A stretch of DNA of 64,000 nt. It comes from Epinephelus fuscoguttatus. Lineage: Eukaryota; Chordata; Actinopteri; Perciformes; Serranidae. Shown piece after piece: positions 50,523 through 62,410 of this stretch. The stretch is taken from positions 18,318,907 to 18,382,906 of the forward strand of contig NC_064756.1 of NCBI RefSeq assembly GCF_011397635.1. Reading direction: 5' to 3'. The first letter of the stretch is position 1. The number at the start of each line of letters is the position of its first letter. The translations under genes were made by a program, and so were the position numbers. The notes under the pieces were generated by a model. That model saw only the letters and a program-made list of their open reading frames with translations. It was not told where the DNA came from and did not search any database.

Positions 50523-52037
50523 TTAACAGAAGATGCACTCACTGAGTCAAATAAACCTTTGAGAATTTGAGAAACATTCACTCAGCGAACTTAGCGCTTA
50601 GCCTAGGTCCAAGTAAGTGATTTTGGGGCCAAATTGTGGCCCGGAATATTGTATCACAGCGTATTTTTTAACGACATTGCATCCCAACGTCAGTTCGAGG
50701 CTGCCTGTGCAAATAGTAGAGATCACTTTTGTAGAATAGAACTTGTAAATGAATGTACATATGTTAATATGGGTGGGTGTAGAGACACAGACTTGGCTTT
50801 TATAATTTTAGCATACATGAAATGTATGAAGTGAACGACAACTGCACTGCACCGATAATAAGTGACATCTGTAGTCTATGAAATCAAAGAACTCTGTCAC
50901 ATTACTTTGCATATAAGCTGAACTGCTGGTTGAAATCATCATACGCTTTTTTTTCCCACACTTTGAGTGCAACATTTCAGTGTTTTAATCCTGACCTTTT
51001 AAAACCTACATACAGTACACATAGCCAGACTCCAGTTATGTAACCTCCATAACTGCAAGAAACCACTCCCACATGAACACACACATATGCACATATTTAT
51101 TTTTTACAGTTTAATTAAATAAACCAACCAGTGGCTGAAGAGGATTAGTGGCTGCGATGCCTCAAACACACGCAGCTCAATTGGCTTCGGTTTACATCCT
51201 CATGGGTTTTAAAGAGTGTACTATAATCATGGAGGTTTTTTATTCACTCATTTTCACAGTTTATTATTATGTTATGAGGAGTATGAGGAATATTTATTGG
51301 TTACAGCAGTTACACATTTTCATTTGATCTGTTTTTATTACTATTATTAGGATTGTTATTACATGTTTTCAGGCTGAAGTATTGCTGGTAGGAAGACAAG
51401 AAACAAGCATTCATCTCATCAACTTTGTAGATTTGCATTTATAATATTCCATTTTATTTCTGTATGATGATGTTTTTACTCTTGAAATAAAGAAGAGGTG
51501 TATTTTAAACACTGTCTTGTTTGCTGTTCTTGCTACAGACATACAGTGATGTGGGTTTTTAGTCTTTGGTGTTTTGCTGTCTGTGAATGTGTGTGCTATG
51601 GATGAATAAAAAGTGAACTATAAAAAGTCAGAAATGTGGTTAAAGCCAAAGTGACATGAGCAAAGGCCTGTCTTGTTTGTTTGGCAGTGTTGCCCTCTAG
51701 TGGTGGTCTGGTGTTTGTTCGATAAAGTGACCACCAAGGGGAGACACTACACAGTTTTTATCATGCACAGGTCATTTTTTGCTTCCATACTATGTCATCT
51801 TTCAGACTAGAGAGGAGAAAAGGCCAAAATATACATTAAAGTCTTCATTTTAGTTCAGATTTCTGTCCTGAAAAGCTATACAGAAAGTGCATATTTAATT
51901 AGATAACGACTCATTTGCATGTTTGAAAATTTCAGAAAACTATCGTCTTGATGAATTGGGGAAGTTTCATGCCAATTTCTATGAAACCTTTTAACCTATT
52001 TACCTGTATTTTGGTCTAAAAATGTGCATGGGCACGT

Positions 52038-52225
52038 CTAAGTGGTAGGAGGCCCCGGGGCAGACCCAGAACACACTGGAGGGATTACATATCTCATCTG
52101 GCCTGGGAACGCCTTAGGGTCCCCCAGGAGGAGCTGGAATGTGCTGCTGGGGAGAGGGACATCTGCAATACTTTGCTCAGCCTGCTGCCTCTGCGACCCG
52201 GCTTTGGATAAGAGTTACAAATGGA
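52038..52225 (+). mobile_element. 3' fragment of the same LINE family as at 18.65 kb
   Basis: GGTAGGAGGCCCCGGGGCAG, ACACTGGAGGGATTACATAT and GTCCCCCAGGAGGAGCTGG repeat the 3' part of the 18,650-19,215 copy almost word for word, with the same degenerate GGCTTTGGATAAG end. Confidence 0.75.
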
Positions 52226-52939
52226 TGAATATGTATAATATCTTACAATACATATCTTTAAAGGCCATTTTCTCAAGATGAGTTTTCTTCTCATACTATG
52301 AGCTTAACATCTCAACTGTAGTAGCACTTACACACAAAACCTTCCTGTTTTATTACCAGCTATTTAAGGAAGGATTTTACTGAGGGGTGATTTAGAGAAC
52401 ATTTTATTCCTCAAAAACATGGCAAAAATAGATTTTTTTATGGCTGTTAACAGTATTTTCTGATTTATGGAGTGATAAAAAGAGATATCCAAGAGTCCCT
52501 CTGTAAAAACCTTTCATTTTAATATGTCAACGAAATTTAAAGACAAACATTTGAACCTGGCTTTGAACAAAGTTCAGATTTGTGTTCATGAAATGTATGC
52601 AAAGTGGTGCATATTTATTTAGGTAATGTGGCTTATGCACATTTAAGCATAACATTTCAGAAAATGTGTAATACCAAAACTGATTGTTTTAATATAATGC
52701 TGCGTTTACATGCTCCTTGGATTCCTCAGTTCGGAAGTTGTTCTTCTGTGTTCATGAGCTTTCAGTCATAATGTGGAAACTGCATGGACGCTACAAAGAA
52801 GATGTGTTATATTTCATTGCTCAGAGCATGTAAACAACACAACGGCAACAGTCTGAAGCTCTGTATTACAAATTGATTTTGCCCCAGACTCGTTGCTGCA
52901 CCAGTACATCCCATAAAATTCTAAAATACTTCTTTACCT

Positions 52940-53160
52940 GGGTGGCATGGTGGTGCAGTGGATAGCATGGCTGCCTTACAACAAGAGGGTTCTTGGTTCA
53001 TACCGAGGGTGGAAGAACCCCTCTGTGTGGATTTTGCATGTTCTCCCCATGTCAGCGTGGTTTTTCTCTGGGTACTCCGGCTTCCTCCCACAGTCCAAAG
53101 ACATGCAGGCTAACTAGTGACTCTAAATTGACCCTATTCATCTGTAGTGTCTCCATGTAG
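52940..53160 (+). mobile_element. tRNA-derived SINE
   Basis: The head GGTGGCATGGTGGTGCAGTG (A-box-like) and GGTTCATACC (B-box-like, 52,995-53,004) are followed by the body TTTGCATGTTCTCCCCATGT, CTCCGGCTTCCTCCCACAGT and CCAAAGACATGCAGGCTAAC. This arrangement is widely dispersed in fish genomes. Confidence 0.75.
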
Positions 53161-53779
53161 CCGATAACTTTTAGATTTACCACATGGCTCAGATGCAGAG
53201 CAACTTAGGTTACTCTTCCCACAAATCACAGTTTATACTTTCAAAACTCATTAGCAAAAAATGTGACAACTTACTTCCTGGGGTTTCAAATAGTCTGCTC
53301 AATTGCTCAGAGGCTGTGTGGTTTTAATAATGACACTTACTAAGAGAAAATCAGTGACCTAACATCAGAGGAAATCATGAAACATACTTCAACTACTCTT
53401 CTTAGAAAAATATACTAATTTTACAGCCATTTTGAGGAATTATATTTTACTTTACACAAATTATGGCATCTAGATTAAGCAAATGCAGTATGTACATGAG
53501 ACAAATTATAAAAATGTATCTCTACAAACATTCTGTCAAAATGTTTACATGTTTGTTTTTATAATATAATTTTGAGTTCCTTCACATATTAAGACACAGA
53601 GTGACGCACACACAGTGCTACAGCACATTTTCAATAAGGCTGGTGTAGTGCAGTCATCCAGTAGAATCATTAACAACAACCATGTAGTTCAGTTTTGTCC
53701 ATTCACCATAACTTATTAAACATAACAAAACACATGTATAAAAATCCTTTACTGGCCTCTAGTGCCTCCAGTCAGGAGG

Positions 53780-53996
53780 GCACCATGTGATTTAAATGTT
53801 TATTTCTAACCTTCAGTCATCATACTGTCAATATTTTAATTCAAGCAGTGTAATGATGTAAATCTGAATGAAACCTCTGTCAGTGTCAGTGTACGAGGTG
53901 TCACATCTACCAGAAGACACCAGCAATAAGTATGAGTACCGTACTTGTCCCCACATGCCTTTTCTCATTTTAACCAGGATAGTTTCAGATACTGGA
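53780..53996 (-). other. p2ry2: p2ry2 3' UTR with polyadenylation signal
   Basis: On the minus strand AATAAA lies at 53,804-53,799, about 195 bases after the stop codon, placing cleavage near 53,780. Confidence 0.5.
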
Positions 53997-56801
53997 TCAG
54001 AATTGTGTTGTCAAGCGTTCGCTCATACTTGTCGGATTCGCTATAGATGACTTGATCTTCTTGGTGAGGTTACTGCGGGCGTCCTGCCCAGCCAGGAAGT
54101 AAAGGATGGGGTCCAAACAGCTGTTGGCGCTGGCAAAAGGGCGAGTCACCTTGTAGGCCACACTGGAGGCCTCCAGCAACGTACAGCTGATCTGATGGAC
54201 ATATACAATGACAAATGTGATACACTGGGCTTTAAAGTAATTGTAGCACAGTTTTTATAAGGGTGTTTGTCCTCACCTGGTCTGGATTGACCTGCCGCAG
54301 GTATCTAAAGGAGTAATAGAGACTCCTGGTGAGATGGAAAGGCAGGAAGCAGAGCATGAACGCTGCCAGCACGATGATGATCATCTTCACTGACTTCTGC
54401 TTGGAACGTGAGGCGGACATGCCTCCCCTCTCACCCCCTTCAGACCCCCAGCCAGGCTCCAGAAGCTTCCTCACCATGAGGCCGTAGCACACCATCACCA
54501 CCATGAAGGGCAGGGCGAACATGAGCACTGACACAACTGAGCTGTACACCAAGAAGTCATCAAAGAGCTCTGGGCTGGTGGTGTCGTAGCAGACCCGCTG
54601 CTCAGCCTCTATATCCCTGGCAGGAGAGATTGTAGTTGTTTAAGATTATCAAATGGTAGTGCTGCTTTGGTGGTATTGAACTGAAAAGAAGAAGAGACCG
54701 CAATGATGACAGAAAGTAGATAAAATGTAAATTTGTTAGCTAGCAGGTTGGTTGTTCATTTCAGTATGTCCCATTAAAACACCCTTGGATAAGGTAGTTG
54801 TGCCACAAAAATCAATAGTCCACACTTAAACACACATTCAGTACAATGAAGAGAGATATCAAGGGAGAGATGAAGGGATATACAAATAAATTAAATCACC
54901 TTGTTCTTGAGAAGTAGAGAATAGGTGCCTGGCAGAGTAAAACAAAGGCCCACACTGCCACGGATGCCAGCTTCGCCCGACGTGCGTTGACCCAGTGGAG
55001 GGAGCGCACTGGATAGCAGATGCCAATGAAGCGATGCAGACTGATACAGCACAGGAACAGAATGGAACCTGTCAGAGGAATAAATATAATAATTTTTTAG
55101 TATATTCAATGTATGATATGGTGCAGTATATGTATTGCATTGTAACAAACTGTGTTGTGTTTCATTGTGTTGCTTTAAGTCAAATCCTTTGACATTATAT
55201 TGTGTCATTTTGTATTTTATCATATATCAAATTGTCTATCTGTAGGATTTCTTGTCTGTCACAGTCTATGTTGCAAGTCTGGGAATGATGCATTCAATTT
55301 TTTATAAGGCTGCAGAGACCACTATGGTTTACTTTATAAGCATGTTTTTAAAGTAGCTGCATTGAAATTCTTTGTGTTGTATTACATCTTATTATATGAT
55401 ATCCTGCCATTCTTTTGAGGTATTACATATTTTTATGCTGTATTGTATCATATCATATTGCATTGTTTTGTGCCATATTGTGTGGCATCGTTATCAAATT
55501 GTATTATAGTGTAGTGTAGCATATTGTATCACAGCCAAGCAGAAACCTCTGGACAGAAAAATCAAACAGAAAACTGCAGTTCCTCTAATGGCCACTTGAG
55601 GCTGGCTCCAGAGGCGAGTCAATCCCAATGGACACCCGGCGCCCAGCTTTACAACAGAAACAAACGTGTTAAGAGCCTGGTATAAAAAAACAGTTTGGTC
55701 TCTATAGCTTATTTCAACATTTGTGACAACGGTGCAGGGGTAAATTGAGCGACAAGGTGTCTGCAAGCTGTCACCACAGTATGAGTCAGATCCACCTCTC
55801 GTTTTTCCACAACTTAAACCTCTTGTCCAAATTTGGTCACTTCTGGCGCCAAAGAACAAAGATGCCGATGGCCGAAACACCAAACTGAAGGCTTAAAAAT
55901 GTCCACATATCAGTGGGTTACATCAAGGTAGTGTATAGGGTGTCGTGCCATGTCATAGGCTATCAATTGTTACCGCATCGCATTGCATCATATCAAATCG
56001 TAACCCAGTGTAACATATTGTATTGTAGCTTGTATCATGTCATGTCATATCAAATGTTACTATAGACCTTCATATGGCAGCCTAGTGTAGCATATTGTGG
56101 CGTAGCATAGCAGGTGTTGTGCCATGTCATCTCATATCTTACCATAGCATATTACATCTAAGATCATACTCTATTACCTTGTGTCACTTCAAGTCATGTC
56201 TTAGGTTAATACATCACATCATATTGATCATATTGTATTTTTTGTATTAGATCATATATAATATCACAACATGTTATTACTGTATGTATTATAGATTTTT
56301 TTTGTATTGTACATGTCATATCACATATTCTACATCATACTACTGTATATTGAATAATACTGTATCGTCTTGTAGTGTATCATGCTGCTGTAGCTGTAGC
56401 ATATCATATATCAAACTCTGTCTCTTGCTGTGTTGTATAGGTCTGTGCCATGCCATCACTGTACCATATAAGTTGGTATAAAACAGGAAGCGTATGATCT
56501 TGCAGACTGGTTCGGTGAAGGGCCAATCGTTCTCGTCTGCATAGTAATAGATGAGGAAGGGCAGGGTGAGGATGTAGAGCGTGTCGCACACCGTCAGGTT
56601 GAACATGTAGATAGTGGAGGGTTTCCAGCGCTTAGTGCGGAACACAATCACATATAAAGCTGTGGCATTCAGCGCCAGGCCAATTACAAAGACCAGAGCA
56701 TAGCTGACAGGAAGGAGAATATATTTGAAATCCTCTTGAAAGCGACAATAGAAGGCACTGTAATTGGTTATGCTGGTCCCGTTGTTGTCAAAGGTGTCCA
56801 T
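53997..56801 (-). CDS. p2ry2: P2Y purinoceptor 2-like nucleotide GPCR, four coding exons
   Basis: Minus-strand exons: 56801-56465, 55068-54900, 54616-54277, 54191-53997; GT-AG junctions, consistent phases, 346 codons plus TGA (human P2RY2 has about 377). The N-terminus has N-glycosylation sites (NGT, NYS) and [18 protein letters not shown] as in P2Y2/P2Y4. TM2 follows as [15 protein letters not shown], and EL1 as [13 protein letters not shown]3 is [14 protein letters not shown], with HRF where DRY would stand in many GPCRs. EL2 has [13 protein letters not shown]6 [14 protein letters not shown], and TM7 [20 protein letters not shown] with the DPxxY motif. The cationic H..R and K..R residues of TM6/TM7 that hold the nucleotide phosphates are kept, so an active UTP/ATP-type receptor is likely. 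Paralogue naming (P2Y2 rather than P2Y4 or P2Y6) rests on the N-terminus, EL2 and gene neighbourhood. The C-tail is short. Confidence 0.9.
55069..56464 (-). other. p2ry2: p2ry2 intron 1 of the coding part, filled with repeats
   Basis: It contains a dispersed block (about 55,640-55,970) and long degenerate CATATCATATTG-like sequence. Both are shared with 60,570-61,080. No exon is seen. Confidence 0.8.
55500..56350. repeat. Dispersed repeat block plus ATCATATCAT-rich degenerate satellite, copy A
   Basis: TGTCACCACAGTATGAGTC-like text, CAGATCCACCTCTCG, CTCTTGTCCAAATTTGGTCA and CTTCTGGCGCCAAAGAAC are followed by GTATAGGGTGTCGTGCCATG and many CATATCATATTGTA-like words. The same order occurs in copy B at 60,570-61,080, in direct orientation. 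Confidence 0.7.
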
Positions 56802-58080
56802 CTTGGTCCTGAAAACACCTGAGGAAGCACAAAGGGAAGAGTATGAATATGCTGCATCTCAACCTCGAGGCATTTTACTTTGTAGAGACACAGAAATAGA
56901 GGGTGTGGAATCACAGGAAATGACTGCGAGAAATTGACATCAACCTAGATTACATTTTAGGATGCCGCGAGTCATTCACACTGGCATGCCTGAGCAGCAC
57001 ATTTCAGTATAATTCATGCAGTGCTCAAGCGTAATCGACTGATCCATTGTGATTTCCCAGTCAAATTTACACAATCCAGCTTATAGCGTGAGTCATCCCA
57101 TTTTAAAGTCATTGTGCATTTCACAGAATGTAAATCATCTTAATGCTGACGTCCTTTAATCGCCTTTTTCTCTCTGAGTGGGTGGCTGAGTAAATGAGAG
57201 ACGAATTGTGAGGGATAGGGAGAAGAGGATACTTAAATGGTGGCATCCATATCAAATCATAACAGCAGGAGTCCTAAATCCTTTTTCTGGTGGAATAAAT
57301 GAACAAGTGTGCGAGTGAGTGTGTGTTTTATGGGTGCAATATATAGTAGTACTGTGTGTATTTAACAGGATGTACTGTATTGTTCCATCACCTGGCCCAA
57401 CAGGTTTCCACGAGACATCTTTACACCTTGTCTCAGCAAATTACTGAAATACTTCTTGGTCTTAACTGTATTACCTCTGCTTTCTCCCCCCAAAGACAAC
57501 AAGCTCTAAATACTTAAACATATCTGAGCTGGGGAAGATTCAGAGGAAAATACACACAGACTTGTGTGGCAACAACTTTTTAGTGCAGCTGTGTTCTCAT
57601 GCAAAAGAACAGCACTCATTCTGGCACTTTGCACGCCAAAGTTCTCCAAAACCTCATGGCGAGAGACAGAGGAATAACTTCTTAACTCAAACCAGACCTT
57701 GTTTAGAGACCCCTGTCTTTCTGTTTTACCTACTGGCACTCATAGTACACTGTTAACCTCAGTCCATTTCCCTCCTCTTCTCTAAATATGTTTATCTGAC
57801 AAACTCAAGCTCAAATCAGTTATGTAATGCAATAACACAGAAGTGATGCTTTAAAAGAACTTGCATGCAAATAAGACAGTAGCTGCCAGACTTACTTGTT
57901 TCTCCGCTGACTGACGAGTTAACCTACGGCGCTCTCTTTTCTTCCTCTCCCTCTCTGACATTACTTTCTCTTGATCAAAAACATTGCCTCCTGCTCACTC
58001 TGTACCCTTCGCTGTCTTCACTGCCTTTTATTTTCCTTCAAAAACAGCTTCAGGTTGAATTTAACAGATAACAGACCTGA
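56802..58080 (-). other. p2ry2: p2ry2 5' UTR region and putative upstream exon
   Basis: The coding exon appears to start at 56,818 after a CCTCAG acceptor, leaving a 17-base UTR. On the minus strand a consensus donor (CAA/GTAAGT, exon end at 57,896) marks a candidate non-coding first exon running up to about 58,080. No coding sequence joins in frame. The upstream edge is unknown. Confidence 0.4.
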
Positions 58081-60569
58081 GACGGAGCGGCCCCCTTTTG
58101 TAGTCCTCTAAACCTGCTGTGTGCACACCACATGAGCACAGCAATAAAGTCATCTGTGTTATTTTTGTTAATTCAGCTGTACAAGAATATCCACTTTGCA
58201 TCCCAGGAAATGCACTAAAATGCCCCCTTTCCCATGAGACAATACCTACTTTAAATACATGAAACTACTCACTCTGTACAAACGCTTTCACAGACTGTCA
58301 TGTTCCGGCCATGCTGTGTAATGTATCCTCATTCTCAGGAGTAGAAGTACAGTGTGTATCTAACTGTGTTGTTTACGGCTCAATGCATGCCTTGGATACT
58401 TCAGTGGCTGAAAAACTTGAGGAGGTGTATGCGTCTCTGACAAGCTGTAGCCTGTATACAGCGTGAGAGCAGTTAAGCCTGGGGCTCAGATGTTAACTAT
58501 CTGTTAGTCTAATGGGCAGTAAACTGGATGAAGCTGTCAACACCTTAAATTATTCAAATATTTATTTGTTTTGAGTTTGGTCAACACAGAAAGACATTAT
58601 TTTATGTTTTAAATTAAGAAAGAGGTAGTTCTGAAATACTGTTGAGGCTAATAAATGTGATTATTACTATGATAAGAGTAGGCCAATATATATAATCATC
58701 AGCATTTACTTATCTGTCTTTGTAAGCTAGCTTTTAACAGGGCATAGGAATTAAAAAAATACATATTACAACTATTATTATCAGTATTATTGGTACTATG
58801 TAAATCTTAATAAAAGTATATAGCTATTAGGATAATGATTTTGCAAGCAAGAAATAGTAAAAATCTCCTGCCATGCGATCAAAAACATAAATATATATAT
58901 ACTTTAAAACACCGATGTACAAAGAATATAAAAGACTATCTGTTGTTTCTCACATTTCAGGCAAATCTGCAATGTATGAATCAAAACTTGCCATCAGAGC
59001 TGCTTTGTGTACTTTTAATTGAAGCACTTAACTGTTGTTACAGTAAATTGTCTTACCTTAGTATTGCCAAAGATAAACAGATACTCCTACGCCAAATCTT
59101 AAGAGAAATCATAAACCAAAAGAATCCTGGCAGGATCCTAACAGATACAGTATGTCAGCCATTTTCCTCTGCGCTACTGGCAGAAAGGTATGTGTGTGGG
59201 TGTTACTAGATGTGTTTGTTTTTTTTGACGGCCAATGTGTGTGTGCATGAGTTTGAAAGTGTGTGTTAGTTTGAGGGTTTATACCGAGACAAAAGGTGAG
59301 AAGGTGGACTTAATGTCTTACTTGCTCCAGAAAGTCTGTGTATTAATGATTACATGGGCCTTAACCTTAACCTTGGCCACGGCACGTAGGAGCCATGAAG
59401 TAGTGGCTACTTTCCCATCCTGCGATTTTTGCCTTTGCTTCTATCTGGCCAAAATTAATGCTTCAAGGGAGTCATGTATTTCCGATCACTTGTAAGATGT
59501 TGCCAGCCATATTACAATCTACTATTGTCTGGCATTATTAGCACCAGCTGGGCAACAGTAACTTAAATTGCATGTCTTCCCCTCAGTAGCCAGTGTGTCT
59601 TAACCTTGAGAGGTTTCACACAGGAGACCCTGGAAAGTTTGGCTAACACAATGGACCAGAGAGGAATTATTTATCTATTTACATATTACCATTACATTAT
59701 TGTTTTCTCAAACCTGGTTAATTTAAAACCATGACCAACCACACCTAAAGCACAAACACAGGCCCACACATAGAGGCTGCATACAGACAGTGTGTCAAAC
59801 CAGCTGCTACTGGTGCCAACTCATTACAATGGTTTCAGACACCCTCTATTGTAATGTTTTCTTTTAATTGTTCACTCAGCACCCACTTGAACCCCATGGC
59901 CCCATTTTACCCAGTCTACTGGCTGGTTTCTCACAGTACACACCAGTAGGAGAGAACGGGGTTGGTTGTCACAGCCATTAGATCTCGCTCCCTTAAGACA
60001 CTTTTAGTCAAAATAAGAGGACTTTTAGTGATTTTTATGTCAAAATGGCTTTTACACAATGGGTTTCTAATTATTGCCTTTAAAAAGTATGAAGGAAGAG
60101 CTATAGTTTAGTTTTTTTTCAGTAGCTAGGCTACAATATGTGGTTGTTAGCTTAGTCCCTGGCAAAAAAATGTGCTCTTGGGAATGCTTTTCACATTCTC
60201 CACGGGGTTGGTTGTCACGTGTATTGTTCTTTGTTTTGTTCTTTATATAAGGATTAAAAATGCACATGAAAGGAATGATTTTCCCTGCTTATGATAGATG
60301 TGTTAGGTTATTGCGTTTCAATGAAACATTTTCAATGAAATCAAATTTTAATTATTTTTTAAGATTTCTTCCATTTTTCCCCGCATTAAAATAACAGAAA
60401 CAACCAAGCCAAGGGTGGGGACGAATCTCAGAAGTGCAGAAGACACATTTGATAGTCCATATCTTTTTTAAGGAGATTAGGTCACAAAAGGTTAGGCTGT
60501 TCAGCTGAATTATGGTAAAAAGCTGAAATCAGTGTGTCAATGCCAGTCCCCAAAGACAACCATGTTAAA

Positions 60570-61080
60570 ATGTCCAACTTTACAGCAGAAACAAACATGT
60601 TTACAGCCTGGTACAAAACATGGTTTTGGTGTCTATAGCTAATTTCAGCATATTCATGACAACTGTACCAGGGTTGACCTTTTATATAACCCACCCATTT
60701 ACTTTCTATAAAGACTTTAAATTACACATATTTAAAGGTGGGACTACTTGAGTGACAGGCTGTCTGCGAGGTGTCACCACAGCACAAGTCAGATCCACCC
60801 CTTGTTCCTACACAGCTCCAACCTCTTGTCCAAATTCGGTCACTTCTGGCTCCAAAAACCAAGACGGCCAACATGCCAAACTCAAGACTTAAAAATGGCT
60901 ATGTAGCTGCATCCATTATTTTATACAATGTATGATTGCATTGTATAGGGTGTCATGTCATGGGCTATCACATTATTGTACCATACTGTATTGCATCATA
61001 TCACATTGCATCATATAAAATCGTAACTTAGCGTAGCATATTGTAGGTTGTCATGTCACATCATATGTTATCACAGTGAC
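60570..61080. repeat. Dispersed repeat block plus ATCATATCAT-rich sequence, copy B
   Basis: CAGAAACAAACATGTTTACA, GTCAGATCCACCCCTTG, CTCTTGTCCAAATTCGGTCA and CTTCTGGCTCCAAAAACC, then GTATAGGGTGTCATGTCATG and CATCATATCACATTGCATCA, parallel copy A in the same direction about 5 kb away. Confidence 0.7.
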
Positions 61081-61164
61081 AACTATGATAACATACAAAG
61101 TAAAGTGTGACAACCCTCCCTGTTCTCCCCTGCACAAGAGTCTTCTTAACAATGGCGTAAAGTA

Positions 61165-61495
61165 GCGTTGGGGTGGACATCACTGACCATTCACAGACAA
61201 CAGCACTGGTGTATTTTTATCTATAAAGCAATATTGGGCAAACCTCTGGCCTACCTCTGCACCCTTGTGTGTATCAGCTCTGGTAGTTACCAGCTACTCT
61301 CCTCCAAATGGTTGCTTTTGTTGCTTGTTTTTCTTGAGAGGCCACTATGTTTCAATAGTTGTTGTTTTATTGTGCTATATGTTGAGTTTGTTGCATTTTA
61401 AATGTGTTTTGATTGGCTGCTACCTTGGCCAAGTCTCTCTCTTGTAAAAGATTTTCAGGACTTCTTGGTTAAATAAAGGTTAAATAAATTAAAAA
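61165..61495 (+). mobile_element. LINE 3' stub ending in AAATAAAGGTTAAATAAA
   Basis: The frame at 61,168-61,401 resembles the C-terminal end of a fish non-LTR retrotransposon protein (HWCIFIYKAILGKPLAYLC). It is followed by the usual CTTGGCCAAGTCTCTCTCTT and TTGGTTAAATAAAGGTTAAA tail. The family was not determined. Confidence 0.55.
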
Positions 61496-61869
61496 ATAAA
61501 TGTTTATTTTGTTGTGTGCCTGATACCATATGCTCAAATGGCTGATAACAAGCTGAAAATAATATTTTTTAATTGTTTTTATTAACAACCCAATGATGTA
61601 AAATTTGGTACGGTGTCTTTTGTGTGTTTGCCTCTTTTCCATGAATTTATTTGATATAAATATATACATATTTATATCAAATCGTCCAACTCTGATCGAT
61701 TTTTCTTTGATCGACTGCGGTTTCTTGTTGCTATGCAGGTCTGCAGGACGCAGGCTGCTGTCAGTGTCAGATTTTTCTCCTTGAGCAGGCTGGAGCATCT
61801 CGGAAACGCCTCATGTTCATCGGATAAAGACTCCCATTTTGTATTTAACACCCTTCTTGTCCTTTTATT

Positions 61870-62410
61870 TGGCTTGAAACACCTTTGAGGAGGTGTCGAT
61901 CGCGGTTACAGTCGACGGCAGGCGAGAGGAGCCAGAACAAAAAGGATGTCGCTCAATGTTTTTCACCACAGACACGGCGCTATGCCGCGCTGCGCCACAT
62001 AGGGGAGGTATTGAGCCGAGTTGCTGAAGGGGTTCCCCGTTTCTGTCCCCCCATCCCTTCCCTCTGCTTTTTCTTCTCCGCCTGTCTGCTCTCTCTCCTG
62101 CTCCACAACACAGTACAGTACACACTAGTCCTCTCGTAGTGGCAGCAGCCGACACAAGTGTGTTCAGCCTCTCCTCGCAGCTCCAGTTTCTGCTCTGTGC
62201 AAACTAGCCATTTATCATCAATCATGGCCGCCGGAGTACAAATTTAACTCCCCGTCTTTCCTCCCTGTCGTCCGGAGGGGAGGATTTCGGCTTGAGGAGA
62301 CAAAATATCACTCCCACACTGATTTGGATTTCCTCTTGGAATTACAATACATCTCGCAAGGGAAATACCATTCATGTCAATACTCCAAAATGCAGCCGCC
62401 GCCGAGGAAG
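61870..62410 (+). other. CpG-rich promoter and first exon of the next gene (possibly fam168a)
   Basis: GC- and CpG-rich sequence (for example GCTATGCCGCGCTGCGCCAC at ~61,979) leads into a stretch ending in the consensus donor AAG/GTGAGT at 62,411. A short upstream frame occurs at 62,224-62,247 (MAAGVQI, then stop). ATGs at 62,374 and 62,391 read in different frames into the donor. Human RELT neighbours FAM168A, whose first exon is non-coding, so that gene is the favoured guess. Nothing coding inside the window proves it, and the symbol is left empty. Confidence 0.5.

Larger units (their letters stand above)
48692..51510 (+). other. relt: Probable relt 3' UTR
   Basis: Non-coding sequence follows the relt stop. 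A polyadenylation signal AATAAA at ~51,486 with GT-rich downstream sequence (TCTTGTTTGCTGTTCTTG) suggests cleavage near 51,510. A 958-bp foldback MITE with a SINE inside lies within it. AATAAA at ~49,883 falls inside the MITE and could give a shorter form. The extent is inferred. Confidence 0.5.
51511..53779. other. Intergenic region between convergent relt and p2ry2
   Basis: It contains a LINE 3' stub (52,038-52,225) and a tRNA-derived SINE (52,940-53,160). The rest is AT-rich with no gene that I can support. Confidence 0.7.
58081..61860. other. Intergenic region between divergent p2ry2 and the next gene
   Basis: It contains repeat copy B (60,570-61,080) and a LINE 3' stub (61,165-61,495). 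The rest (58.1-60.5 kb) is AT-rich. Two phrases CGGGGTTGGTTGTCAC occur at about 59,959 and 60,203. No gene is supported. Confidence 0.65.
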
